DNA of 64,000 nucleotides from Welwitschia mirabilis (GCA_051453625.1 JBOZIK010000001.1:179326555-179390554); one strand, 5' to 3'; shown: positions 38,340-49,922, numbered from the stretch's first letter. A program made the numbers and translations. The notes: generated from the letters alone by a model not told the origin.

Positions 38340-39013
38340 TTCATGTTTATTTGATGCAATGGGTGGATACACAAAAGTCCCTTTCTAAAAGTAGTGGGTA
38401 ACTTCCATCATGTTGTACTTTAATTATAACCACATCTATGGGGTAGAAAGCTTTTACTATTTTAATAAGTAACTTTCAAATAATCCTTATAGGTTTCTTA
38501 GTTGATGTATTAGATAATTCTAAGGTTATTTGTATATGTTTAATTCTTTGCTCTAACCCAAGTCTTTTACAAATGTGAAGAGGTATGATGTTTATAATTG
38601 CTCCCATATTAATTAAAGCTTTTCTGATTTTCTTATTTTCTTCTAAAGTAACAATTATTGTGGATTCCCTAGGGTCTTTAAATTTAGGCTCTTTATTTAT
38701 GACTAAGTTAGAAATAAATTGTACAAGAAAGACTCCACTAGGAATAGTATGTTTTTATTTTATTTTAACCAGGTCTTTCCACAACTTAGCATACTTAGGA
38801 TTTTCTTACAAGAGTTTTCAAAAGGACAAGTTAATACTAACATCATGCATTAAAGATTTTAATTGTTCATCAAAAATAGGATTTGTATTTAGTCTATTAG
38901 GCCTAGAAGTAGCCTGCCTTTTCCTTCTGTCTTTTCATGAAGACTTATCTAAAGTTGAAAGAAAATTATATGTTTCCAATATTTCTATATCATCTTATTA
39001 CTTACCTTTCTAA
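38340..39013 (-). pseudogene. Element E protease and gag-pol linker
   Basis: On the minus strand 39013-38620 reads NPIFDEQLKSLM ... NPKYAKLWKDLVK ... KFKDPRESTIIVT. This is the well-known linker preceding the protease of plant gypsy elements (PSYAKFMKDIL ... LKDPGSFTIPC). The protease follows at 38615-38348: ALINMGAIINIIPLHICKRL and later ER.F.VSTHCI (compare ALCDLGASINLMP...KLGL and GRPFLAT). The catalytic Asp of the D(L/T)GA motif has become Asn, a single G-to-A change, so the enzyme is dead. The plus-strand frame over 38585-39013 is a shadow of this gene. Confidence 0.8.
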
Positions 39014-40315
39014 TTATTTTTAGAATTTAAAGTTTCATTGATAGGTGGTGATGTATCAATTATTTTACAATCTTTTTTTACTTCATCTAAATTTGAAAAA
39101 GATTAAGTTGCAAGAGATCCTTTTAGTCTTTGAAAGGATAACATTATTTGTTAAAACACATTAACTAAATTTGCAATGCTTTTACTTTGATTTTCCATAG
39201 TTGTATTGGTTCTTCTCAATTCTTCTATTAGATCACTTTGATTTTGTTAAGAAGTTAAGGAGCTTAGTTGAATTTTATTTGGTTAGAAGTTTAAATTATT
39301 AAATCTATTCTCAAAATGTTTCCAATTGCCTACTCATTTCTTATTGATACTGCATTTGGTCTTGAAAATTTAAAGGCCTTTGATTAAGTGCATATACTTT
39401 TTCAAGTATTTTCTCTTTACATATTAGCAACAAGGGATATTATTTTGTTATATTAGAGTTATATTCATATAAATTATATGTTGATGTTATGTTTTTCTCA
39501 TGCACTACTTTTGCATCTATAATTATTTGAGTGCATTTCTTCAAAGAAGTAGTGAAATTCTTAATCACATTTGTTGAATTATTTTGATTTCCTGCTTATC
39601 ATGTTTTACATCTTTTAAGTCATTTATCATTTAACCTACAATTCAATTTTCTTTAAAAGTTGGTTTAGCTCAAGTTTGACTAATTTCAATAAGATCTTTC
39701 AATAATGTCCATGCATTATCTAAATTTAAGTTCATTAAGTTCTTACCACACAAAAAGTATAGAAGTTATTTGGCTTCCTTATTCAATCAATTATAAAAAT
39801 AATCTATTAATTATTCTTTAGGGAATTTATTAATAAGATTGGAACAAGTAGCTATAATAGATTATTTTTATGTTATGGCATAGTTCACATTAGGCTGTTA
39901 TATAAAGTTTGTGACTTTTTTCTTCTTTTTTTCATTGTACTTTCATTCATGAATCTTTTGATAAATGTTTCTTATACTTGACTCTAGGTTTTAAGAATTT
40001 TATGAGGTATGGCTTTAAGACAAACTTTCACTCTATTTCTAAGTATGATAGAAAAGATAATCATGTAAGCTCTGTTACTAATTTATTTTTTTCATTTCTT
40101 GAAGTGAGCACTAATTGCTTTATGTTCTCAAGATGTTGAAAAGAATTTTCATTAAGTCCTCCTAAAAATGTTTTATAGGCATTTAAGTTTTTTAATTTTA
40201 CATCATCACCAAGAGATAGGTCAAAAGGGTTTTGGATCTCATGTTTTTTATGGGCTATTAAATCTTTTAGTTTAACATTTGCATTGGATGTATTTGCATT
40301 AGGAGTTCTTATCAT
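39014..40315 (-). pseudogene. Element E gag
   Basis: The frame 40315-40061 (84 codons) opens with MIRTPNANTSNANVKLKDL and is likely the Gag N-terminus. It lies about 0.73 kb element-downstream of the primer site. After a frameshift the capsid-like part follows: ETFIKRFM near 39950 (compare FL.KFFP), then NLINKFPKE and IDYFYN near 39830-39780 (compare HGIP..L.IQTFYNGL), then LDNAWTLLKDLIEIS near 39690 (compare AYELLE.MA). This order is that of the retrotransposon Gag family domain. Stops interrupt all frames. No zinc knuckle was recognised. Confidence 0.75.
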
Positions 40316-41044
40316 GGTATGGGTATTGGATGATGCTACCTACTTTTGCTTTTGTATTGTATTCAAAATATAAATTAAAAAAAAGTTCATTTTTATACTA
40401 TTTCTTTGTTTTGAAAATCAAATTCTGAGATAGTGAAAGCTGAAAAATTTCTTATTTAATTCTTAAAATTTTATATGTACTAGGGTGTGCGTATCTAGGT
40501 TAAGTTCATAGTTGACTAAACCTTCTCTGATATTTTCCTTAATTAGGGTTCACTCCCTTTGATACTTCATCTTTTTACTCAAGTGCACCATGTCCCTACA
40601 TATTTAATGATGTTTTTGCAATTATTGTTTCTATCATAGTCTAGACAATTACCTAGATAACTACTACATAGAAAATAGAAAATAGAAAATAGAGAACAGA
40701 GAAAAATAGAAACAGAATCAAAACTAAAACTAATAGCCATTTACTTGTATTATCTGGATGATAGAGAAGATGATATTGATTTAATCTGTAGTAGAAAATC
40801 AAAAACAAAGATATGGAAAATCTTAGAAGACTCCTAACCCTAGGCCATCATCCCTTGTGCTATTTGGATGACAGATATAATTATAGGCTTGAAAAAGACA
40901 GATTAAAGAATGAAAAACATAGAAAAATATGAAAATAAAAACTATAATATTTAGAAAAAATAAAATGTTACTACAAACAAATACCTGAATTAAAATTCAA
41001 AGAACTTATCTAGGTAATGAAAATCATCAAATTCCTTATGGCCT

Positions 41045-41062
41045 TTCCCAAAAATGGTGTCA
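41045..41062 (-). other. Primer-binding site of element E (tRNA-Asp type)
   Basis: On the minus strand TGACACCATTTTTGGGAA, three bases after the LTR end. Against the tRNA-Asp complement used by many plant gypsy elements (TGGCGCCGTTGCCGGGGA), 11 of 18 bases match and nearly all mismatches are G-to-A or C-to-T. Confidence 0.7.
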
Positions 41063-41065
41063 AGA

Positions 41066-42317
41066 TATTGTAATGTGTATTTATGAAAACATTACATCCT
41101 TTATTAAATTTTATTAATCACAAACATATGCACAAATACAATACAATAATATATATGGGAGTGGACACAATTTTGTAATCCATCAAAGGCACTAGGTTTG
41201 AAGTAGGAGAATTACTTTTCACAAGATATTTTTATGGTCTTTCTTTTAAGGTTCAAAATGAAAATAAACAATGCAAGAAAAGTAAATATATTATGCAAAT
41301 GCAAATGCAATCTACTGTAAATGCAATATATATCTAACTACCAAATCTCTATCACCAAGATTGGCCCTATGTAATCTAGATCAATTAAGAAAACTGATAC
41401 TAATCCTAACCAACCTAATATATTAAGTATGTTAAACAAAATATTAAACACATGTAATGATTAACCTAAGAAATATGAAATGAAATGCAAGCTCCTAAAC
41501 TAATAATTTCAATCTTAACAAAGGTTATTGTTGATGAACAATATCACAAATGAAGTTTTCACAGAATCATAAGAAACATAAATCATAAGGAACATGCACA
41601 TGAATATAAAAATAAAAGATAATTTTCATTAAAAGTAAAACTAGCATCCTATTACAAACAAGTAGCACCTCAATGAAGGATACATAATCAAACACCAAGG
41701 AAGATCCCTCTTTGTAACTAATAGATGGACCTTAAATCCTTTAATGTCTTATCATGATAATTTCTAGTGTAACGAAGATGATTTGAGTTGAGGGTGAAGG
41801 TGATATTTATTAACAATAATACACTCAAAAATAACAAATCTAATAAACATAACTAAAACCCTAATGATGCATGAAAGGTGTATGAAACATTGCATAAGTT
41901 AGATGAAATTTAGTACATTAAATAAAAATAGTAATCATCTTCAATTTCATTCAGACAATAGTGGGGACAATGCCATCTTAAGAGAGTTATATATTTAGCT
42001 TTCATGTTGATCTAGTTAACATCCTAGTCAGCATGTAAGTGGTATCATCTAGATGATCATCTGGATAATGGAGGAGATAATAGACTTCTTTAACCTCTTT
42101 AATCAAGTGAATTTAACCTTGTAAACCATTAATTCCTCCTTAAAATGTAAAGTATTAGAATTAATCCAAAATTACTCCAAGTATATTGGTAAGTGTGCAT
42201 TTCCATGATTTTCTCCTTAACTCTTAATAATCATTGTTTTTTACTTAAACCTATCTAACTATCCTATAAAACTACTCAAAATACCCTTTCAAAAACATAC
42301 AATATTGCATCATAATA
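41066..42317 (-). repeat. Element E 5' LTR
   Basis: 1252 bp. In element sense it begins TATTATGATGC, aligning with TGTTGCGATGCC of the 3' LTRs after G-to-A and C-to-T changes, and ends ACAATA (AACA in the others). It carries an extra piece at about 41750-41830 and another at about 42052-42093 relative to the 3' LTR. The latter contains the CATCTGGAT motif. Confidence 0.8.
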
Positions 42318-42322
42318 AAAGG
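42318..42322. repeat. Target-site duplication of element E, far side
   Basis: AAAGG, equal to 22729-22733 and 25635-25639 and one base different from 33465-33469. Confidence 0.75.
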
Positions 42323-43190
42323 GTTCAATGAATTATATTCTTAGTTATGGCATCTTTAACTTTTGAGCACATGCCCCTCCCCTTTAACATTTATCACATC
42401 TTTGGACATAGATAAAGGAATATTTGAATATAGTTGGCTAATAATATCACACTTGTAGGATTTTTATTTCTGTTTTTCTTGCTTCATAACATAATTCCCT
42501 TCTCCTTCATAATCTTCTTGAGAATTTTATTTTACAATTATTCTGTAATACATCTCCTTATAATATAATCCTTGACTTTTTTAAATAATTTTTTATTATT
42601 CCATAAATTATCTCTAGCTATCCATAGTAATTTCTTTCTTTCATGATAGTTCATAAAGTGTGGCAATTTCTTACTAATCATAAAATTAGCTATGTTAGCA
42701 AACTAGGAATTAATTTATATTAAAACAAAAATTTATTTGGAATTCATTTCTAGTATTGAGTGGATCTTCCTTGTCTAAAACTTTAGTCTAAATAAATGAT
42801 CTACCATCACATTTTCTATTCCTTTTAATTAATGATTTTTAAGTCAGATTCTTACACTAATAATATCCATCTCATAATTCTTGAATTTGCTTCTTTTTTA
42901 TTTATTAGAAATATTATTACATTGTGATTAGTATGAACTTTCACTTCATATCCCAAAATGTAATGTCTAAACTTATCTAATTACATAACTACTACTTGTA
43001 ACTCTTTTTCCATAATTGAATAATTTTGTTGAGCTGATATGAAATTTTTGCTAATATAAGCTATGGTATCAGGTTTATTTTTATCATCTTTTTATTCTAA
43101 AATAGCTTCATTACATGATTAGATGCATTAGGTATTATATGAAAAAGTTTAATCCAATTAGGTAGCTATAAAATAGGAGCCATCTATAAT
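42323..43190 (-). pseudogene. F-element RNase H and integrase zinc finger (block C)
   Basis: RNase H at about 43060-42780: ISAQQNYSIMEKELQ, GYEVKVHTNH and GIENVMVDHLFRL. These match the plant gypsy pattern EAQ.NYTTTEKELLA ... GSKVIVYTDH ... GTENVVADHLSRL. Next comes the inter-domain PWFADI..FLV-like stretch near 42700. The integrase zinc finger follows, with IIRRCI near 42550 and RCDKC near 42395 (compare IRRCVP ... CD.CQ..G). Both Cys of the last CxxC are kept. The gene breaks at 42323 where E is inserted and resumes at 33464. Confidence 0.85.
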
Positions 43191-44100
43191 TTATTTTTTT
43201 AGGTTGTTAAAAGGTCTAGTAATCTTATTAAAATTACCTATGAACATCTTACAATAACCCACATGTTTAAGAAAGGATCTAAGTTCCTTTAACTTAGTCA
43301 ATAATGGTATGTCTTTTATAATTTTAACTTTCTCTTCATCAAAATCAATCTCTATTTTAGAAATTTTACACCCAAGAACTATTCCTTCTATTACCATAAG
43401 CTGAATTTTGAATCAAATCAATTTGAGCTTATTTTCTTCATACCTTTTTAAAACATTTTCTAATATATTTAAATATTTTTGAAATTTATTTCTAAATGTG
43501 AAGAATTCGCCCATGAATGCTTTCACTAATCTTCCTATTATTTTAAAATATACTATGCATTAATCTTTGAAAAGTGGTTGGTGTATTAATAGTCCAAATG
43601 GTAATACTTTGAAGTCACAAGCTTTACATTGACATGTGAAAGTATTTTTGCTCTGAGCTTCTAAGTCTATGGGAACTTGATTGTATCCACTATATCCATC
43701 AAGCAAACTATAATAGTGATGTCTGAAATTCTTTCCAAAACTTGATCCATAAATGGTAGAGAAAATTATTTTTATATGTTGTTGTATTTAACATTCTAAA
43801 ATCTATCCAAACTCACCATTTTAATACTATAGTAAAATAACTAATTCATTTTAAATTTGATACGGGACTTATAAATCCTGCATTTAAAAGTATGGTTATT
43901 TCTTATTTAACTACTTCCTACATATGTAGATTACATTTTCTTGCAGGCTATCTAAATTGTTTAATTGAATTATCAAGGTAAATTATATGCCAACATATTT
44001 CAATATCTATTCCCTTAATATTAGTATGATCTCACACAAAGGCTTTCCTTTTTCCTATTAGCATGCTCTTAAGTCTTCTCTTTTAAGAATGAGTTAAGTT
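43191..44100 (-). pseudogene. F-element reverse transcriptase (block C)
   Basis: On the minus strand: FSLPFMDQVLERISD near 43740, DLEAQSKNTFTCQ near 43650, LPFGL near 43600, AFMGEFFTFRNKFQKYLNIL near 43515-43450. These are the FPLPFIDQ.LER, EDQ.KTTFTCP, MPFGL and F(M/Y)DDFSVFG blocks of Ty3/gypsy reverse transcriptase. The open frame 43397-43191 then carries EGIVLGCKISKIEID and ELRSFLKHVGYCKMFIGNF (compare EGIVLGHKIS..GIEVD ... VRSFLGHAGFYRRFI.DF). The catalytic MDD is MGE here (43507-43515), so it is inactive. The typical FLDGYSGYNQ block is present but distorted. The 3' edge abuts RNase H. Confidence 0.88.
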
Positions 44101-44477
44101 AAAATTACTTATAAGGGGTTTATTAGGATCTACTTCTATGTATTCTAGTCCTTTCTTAAAAGATGATTTTTCTACTTTCTGAGATGTTAATTCTTCTTTA
44201 TATTGTTTTTATTTTGTTGTTTTAAAATTGCATGTGCTTCTTGGACTAAGAGGACATTAGTCTTGGCTTTATGGATTATTCGTATTTCATCTAAAACTAC
44301 TAAATTAAATAATTTAATTTCTTACTTTAAGTTGCCTAAGCTAATTTTCATTTTTTCTTTTCTAGAGTAAATAGTGGCATTAATAGTAATCATTCAAGGT
44401 CTTCCTAAAATTATTTCAAGTGTGTTCCCTTGGGTTTTTGTAATTAAAAAATCTATTAAATAAGTAAGTCCTTTAAG
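44101..44477 (-). pseudogene. F-element pol linker (block C)
   Basis: Sequence between reverse transcriptase and protease in the same order as in the second F copy (51900-52275). On the minus strand it is frame-broken, and no separate domain is recognised. Confidence 0.5.
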
Positions 44478-44699
44478 TTAACTAAGCAAGCCTTTAATAA
44501 TTACTTTAGGAGTTACTATTGATTCATCTACTAGAAACACCTTCCCTTGATAGGATGGTAATTTTGGTTTCCCTAATTCTTTAGAGTTTACAAATGCCAT
44601 AACATTTACACTAACTCCTAAATCAACTAAGGATTCAACTTTGAGTTTGTTATTTATTTTAATAACTATCATAATTAAACCTAACTCACTATATTTCAC
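44478..44699 (-). pseudogene. F-element protease (block C)
   Basis: Open for 73 codons: IVIKINNKLKVESLVDLGVS, VNVMAF, ELGKPKLPSYQGKVFLVD, ESIVTPKVIIKGLL. This follows the retropepsin pattern of plant gypsy elements (ALCDLGASVNLMP ... KLGL...PT...L.LAD.S...P.G.I.DVL). The catalytic Asp is retained (DLGVSVN), unlike in element E. The frame ends at a stop shortly after the flap region, and the usual C-terminal GRPFL part is not in this frame. Confidence 0.82.
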
Positions 44700-46016
44700 A
44701 TGTTGCTTCTTTTGAATAACTTATGTACAAGCTAAAGAGACTTGATCCTTTTTTGTAAATTCAATCCATTTTTTTTGTTGTGCCTTTTTACCTCTTTATT
44801 TTAAGTAATACTTTTTATTTACTACTAATAAATAAGCACATATTTTAACAATTTTAATAGGGATAAAGGTATTAAAGTATTTTCAATGGCCTTTACTAAA
44901 TATTCCATTTTTTTTAAATCTTTGGATTTTCAATTCTTGTACTCCTCCTAAGAAAAGGCATAGCTTTCGATTATTCTTCTATCATTACCTATTTTTTAAT
45001 TGCATTTTGTATCTTTTTAGTTGAGTTAGTAGTTTAATTTATCCTCTTTGGTTCCCAATCTATTACTTTAGATTTTCCTAATCTAATAGATACTGCTTTA
45101 CTAGTGGCTTCTTTGGGGTTTGATTGTGGTTTTGTAGGTATTTTTTCTTCTTTTTGGTCTACTATTTTTTATTTTCTTTGACATCCTTATTCCTCTAATT
45201 TTTTTTAATATTTAAATTATTGTTTCCTTTGAAAGTTTACATATTGCTGCAAAGGTTTTTCTATCTTCATTTTTCATTTTATTCTTTGATAGGATAGGTT
45301 TTCTTTTTAGTATGTGATTGATTTCTTGTATTTAGATTGATTTCATTTATGTCTAATCATTAAACAATCTCTTACATCCAAGGATAATTAGTGTCTTCAT
45401 GGCCATCTTGTCCATAATATTCAGAGATGGGATCCTCTTCTTTTTTCAAATGTTAAACAACTCATTGATCAAATTTTTCAATCATAATATTAGTTACTTT
45501 CATAGCTACCTCTTCCATAATGCTAATATGTTTAGAGATATAGTTACTTCCTTCAATAGTTTATTAACTTTTCTCTTCTTTTCTTCTTGAGCCTAACCTT
45601 GATCATGTTGTAAAATTAAGTTATAACTACTCCAATTTCCTATAATTTTTTTTTTAATGCTTCCTCTACATAATAAGTCCAACTCCTTTAAGGTTTGACT
45701 CTATAATCTCTTTAGTAAATCTATTACTCTTTCTTTGGACAAAATTACATAATTAGGACATTAGTCATTAATATATTATATTTATGCATAAACTGATCAA
45801 ATCTCTTATTATCTTTTTGTTTAATAATCAAATCTGATCTCTTAAACCTTGCATTATTTTTATGTATTTAAATTTATCTAAGAACACATTTTAAGCACTT
45901 CCTAAGAGTTAAAGGAACGTTTACGATTCTTATGATACCACAATTAGGCTTCCCTTTAAAAAAAAAAAAAAAAGAAAATATCTTAAATATTTAGATTCTA
46001 TGTCTAAATAATTAGC
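44700..46016 (-). pseudogene. F-element gag, 3' part (block C)
   Basis: The zinc-knuckle region lies at 45427-45385 and reads SEYYGQDGHEDTNYPW, a C-x2-C-x4-H-x4-C knuckle in which His and the Gly spacing survive while the Cys positions are Ser, Tyr and Tyr. Upstream, 45830-45640 reads RFDQFMHKYNILM and related capsid-like fragments with stops. The last shared base with the second F copy is 46016 (=53797). Beyond it the remaining gag, primer site and 5' LTR of this copy are absent. The plus frame 45399-45590 is a shadow. A run of 13 or more A lies at 45958-45973. Confidence 0.7.
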
Positions 46017-46189
46017 ACACCCTAAATTTTAATGCAGTGATTAGATCTATAATCTTTTGAATTCCTTTTATTTGATTGTCTATATATCATTATGTTATAA
46101 CTCCATAATGTTAAATAATATGTCAATATATATTAAATAATATATACCAATATTTAATATATCAAATATATATATATATATATAAAATA

Positions 46190-47750
46190 TTAAATAAAAT
46201 TATGTTAGGAGGAAAAGTAGGTAAGAGTTTTATGGAAAGTTAAAAAGGTTTGATGGGCAGGTGAAGTAGGTTAAGACAAGTTAATATTTTTGACGTGGAG
46301 ATGGTGGGGCTAGTGGAGGTGAGCCAAAGCCTGCCAGCTTCAGTGTGCTAGAAGAAGAATGTTTATGAAAAGTGGTAAAGGGGAATACCGAAGTGGGTAG
46401 TGAGAATTCAAATTTTTTTTTTTAGGGCATGATCTAAGCAATAGAAGGAAACCTCTTTCTCTTTTTTTTTCTTCATCAGTGATTTTAGCAGTGTCCTATC
46501 TTTGCTACGAAGAGGAAAATGTATTAAAGAATTTTGAGCGAGCATTAATGTGATGAGCACAGTGTGTGTAAAGAATGAACTGACGAAAAAAAAGTCCAAA
46601 CGGAAGAGTATAGGAGGTTGGATAGCAGAGTTTGGCAGAGGAGGCTAAACAGGCATACAGTGCAAAATGGTATAGGGTTGTGTGGAGGTATAGCAAATCA
46701 TGAAAGCTTAAAGACAGAGGTACATAGGTTTGGAGGGGCATGAAGAATAACAAAAAAACGATGCTTGAAGGCATGCTATTGGGGGGAAAGCATGAGGCAG
46801 GGGAGGAAAGAGCACGAAATGCACAGAAGAAGAGCAGAAGAATATGTAGCAGCAGGAACAAAATGAGATGCAGACTGACCGAGAGCAACAAAAGCGCAAA
46901 TTCTAGTCATGCAAGAAGGAAACGCAGACGCTAGTGTGTAAGGGCTAAACAACATGGATTGAACAACAAGAGAAACAATGGCATGCTAGCGGTGATGAGT
47001 GAGGAAGGAATAAGCCGCACAGAAGCAAAAATGATAAAGCACATGCACATCTTCTATTTCATGTTAAAAAGGATAGCACTTAGAAGGTCTTGTAGGGCAG
47101 AGTTTTAGGGCAAGATATTCTAGCGAGAGAAGTCCCGATTGCAGAGAGGATGTAGCACAAAAGCTTATGGATAAAATGCATTATGGTGTAAACGACAAGC
47201 AGTTGAATGCCAGAAAGGAACCGGAAGCTGTGATGTGAGGCATTAAGAAGCAGAGAGTATCACTGAGAGGCTAAAAGGCACAACTTCAAGCCCTTCTACA
47301 AAGAGGGACGTGAATTGGGTTGAAAATAACATGGTTGAAAACATCGCAAGAAAGAACCAGCAACATCCATGGAATAGCTGTATTGCAAGCACAAGGAAAA
47401 AAAAGGAAAAAAGGGAACCCGTGTGAAGGAAGGCGCTATGAGCTTTAGAAGAAATGACTTCCGAGAGTGCACAACTCTCAAAACTATAGACATGATCAAA
47501 CACAGTAGTGAGCATGAAAGCATAGGAAACATGGTGTGTCACGGGCTTGTAAAATCCAAGCAGACGAATGGTTGTCGTTTGTTGGACTGCACGTGCATAG
47601 AAAAGTGAAGGGTTACTACTGTGAGATCATGGGGTACAGAAGCAACATGACAGTGGTGATCGAGAAAAGCCCCAAAACCAGGAACTCAGCTTGCTTCTCT
47701 AGCTTATACAGGTACGTGATCCAACCCACTCTTTTCAATGATTTTAATTA
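46190..47750. other. CpG-retaining, GC-richer island with only short ORFs
   Basis: Base composition differs sharply from everything around it: purine-rich on the plus strand and with more than 20 CpG sites, while the surrounding repeats are nearly CpG-free. It has several short overlapping frames on both strands (for example plus 46740-46934, very basic, ending SHARRKRRR; plus 47536-47760; minus 47243-47542). None is recognised and none clearly dominates. A G-box core CACGTG lies at 47590-47595. A donor-like ACAG/GTACGT lies near 47710. Coding status is unknown. Confidence 0.45.
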
Positions 47751-47759
47751 CTTAATATA

Positions 47760-49450
47760 AGTACATATATTAAACTTAATGTTGGTACAAGGGATTACGT
47801 TAAGATTTAGTTCTAAATTTATTGTATTGTATTATAGTATAACTACATAATATCATATTTTACATATTATATATTATATTATTCTATAATAAATTATATA
47901 ACTATTATATTGTCATATTATATGAAGTTATAATATAGAATTTAGTATCATGAAATATAATATTATATCATATATATATTTATATATATTATTTGGTATT
48001 ATATTATATATTATAATGAATATTATATGATTTTATAATAATGTATTTTAGTATACTTTATTGTATGCAATATGACACATACACATTATATAGTACTAAA
48101 TTATATTATTGTGGTATATTATATCATCTTATGATTACTATGTAATATATTATATAGTATTAAATTCTATTGTAGCGTATTGTAATATGCTCTACTATAT
48201 TATATAATATATTATATTATAATAATTTACATTATTTATATATTAAATTACCATATATGGGATGCATAATATTATTTTATATTATGCCATCTTATATGCA
48301 TAAAATAAAATATGTATGTATATTATTAGTATAATAATGTATTATTTTATCTTATGTTATTTCATGCATATAAAATTACATTTATATGTATGATAAGGGA
48401 AAGCATGTTAAATTCTTAAGTACAGATCAATGTTAAAAATAGATTCATGATGGAAGAGGCGTTTAGATAAGGTAAAGCACTCATGTGTGACTCCATAGAT
48501 AATGGTGGTTTTTTATGATTAATCCAACAGAATGCCTTGTTATACTTAGTGACTTAGTAAATAATTTGTGGAAGGTATTGATCAATAAACATGTCACTTT
48601 TACATGGATGTGATGGCATTTAGAGATAAATATATAATTACGTGTATAGGGCATAATTTGACTAAACTCTTATTTTAATTACTTGTTGACATTGTAAGCA
48701 ATTTAATTAATAAATGTAGTTACCATGCTAGCATAAATAAATGAATGGTTATGGTTTTCCTTTTCATAATGGTATGTATTTATCATGAAATGTATTAGAA
48801 GTACTAGTATCAATTTGACTAATAAGATTTTACATGCATGCATACTATTATTTCTATCATCAATGTAATATGCAACTCTATACAAACTTATGTGATAGTC
48901 ATATTATGATTTTACATCATTATATTAAATTTAGGACATATGTGATTATATTATACTTATTTATATATTGTAATATATTAATTTATATTATATTAAGTTA
49001 TAATATAATGTTCTTTTTACCTTGCATTATACTATAAATAGTATATCATAGATATACTATAATATATAATATTATTTTATATTATAATAACATTATAGTA
49101 TATAAAATTAAATATAATAGATTACAATATTTTGTGATTGTAATATCATATTATACTGCAATTATAATATTATATTACATTATAATTATACTATATTACA
49201 TCATAACATAATGGTAGTATGTGTGGTATATGATCTTATACTACATTGTATGAAAAGTATAATTGCATGTGTAATGTATTATACTATACCACATAATAGG
49301 CACAATGTTATGTTATTTTATAATATGATATTTCATATGCATATTATACTATAATTATATGTGTGATATTATGTTTTATTATAATTTGCTATCTCATATA
49401 TATTTTACTATAATTATATGTGTAATATTATGTTTTATTATGTTTTATCA
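47760..49450. repeat. TA-rich low-complexity region
   Basis: Long runs of ATTATATTATA-type sequence at 47820-48390 and 48930-49440 separated by about 0.5 kb of more complex DNA. No gene is seen. Short frames at 48703-48885 (-) and 48834-49037 (+) are composition artefacts. Confidence 0.8.
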
Positions 49451-49906
49451 TTATCTATTCTTAACACTAACCTTCTCTTTAGACTAAATACTCATCTTAA
49501 TGCCCTAAACGTTGTTGTTAGTACAGTTATCTTAATAGAATGCTTTTTCATACTTGGTTACTTAGTGAGTAATTCTATGATGAACGTTAGATGTTAGTTA
49601 TTGACTAATAATCATGCTTATTTCAATAGGATCGATGTAATTATATTGTATGGTTTAGTTATTTGATGATGCAGGTTTAGCACTTTCTTTAATATCTATG
49701 GTCATCTCAATATGCCTTGTAACAATCCAGGTATTTAGCTCAACCTTATTTCCTTCTGTATCCATGCTTATGAATTAAAAATGCTTAAGTAGTAGTTGTT
49801 ATCTTATGTGTAAAATGATGTATCATTAGTAATTGTTCTATGATACTCGTTAAAAGATAGCTAGGCATTTGATTAGCTTGTTTTGTTGTTTCGCTTCTAT
49901 CTTACT

Positions 49907-49922
49907 TAGTCCTTTGGGACTA
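49907..49922. other. Short hairpin TAGTCC-TTTG-GGACTA
   Basis: Perfect 6-bp stem with a 4-base loop, followed 30 bp later by a related GGACTAGTTCC. It lies in the complex DNA after the TA-rich region. Function unknown. Confidence 0.5.

Larger units (their letters stand above)
33470..42317 (-). mobile_element. Element E: gypsy-type retrotransposon nested in F integrase
   Basis: An 8848-bp element wholly inside one gap-free contig, with 3' LTR 33470-34601 and 5' LTR 41066-42317. It is flanked by GAAGG (33465-33469) and AAAGG (42318-42322), a 5-bp duplication with one later change. The F integrase gene continues on both sides. In element order it carries a primer site, gag and protease. The 3.6 kb between protease and 3' LTR shows no reverse transcriptase, RNase H or integrase, although gag and protease are still readable. 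It looks like a non-autonomous gag-bearing derivative. Its two LTRs differ from each other more than the E copies in blocks A-C do. Confidence 0.8.

Noticed and set aside
38585-39013. 142-codon plus-strand ORF
   Set aside because: The minus strand reads as the gypsy protease and its linker with conserved motifs, so the plus frame is a shadow.
46740-46934. Short very basic plus-strand ORF ending ARRKRRR
   Set aside because: It resembles a nuclear-localisation tail only by composition. It has several equally long overlapping frames and no homologue I recognise.
47536-47760. Possible exon with a donor-like GTACGT near 47710
   Set aside because: There is no recognisable protein, no acceptor or second exon could be matched, and TA-rich DNA follows.
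47820-49440. TA-rich repeats as a CRISPR array, origin or organelle insertion
   Set aside because: There are no regular spacers and no organelle genes. Irregular TA-rich low-complexity DNA is ordinary in plant intergenic regions.
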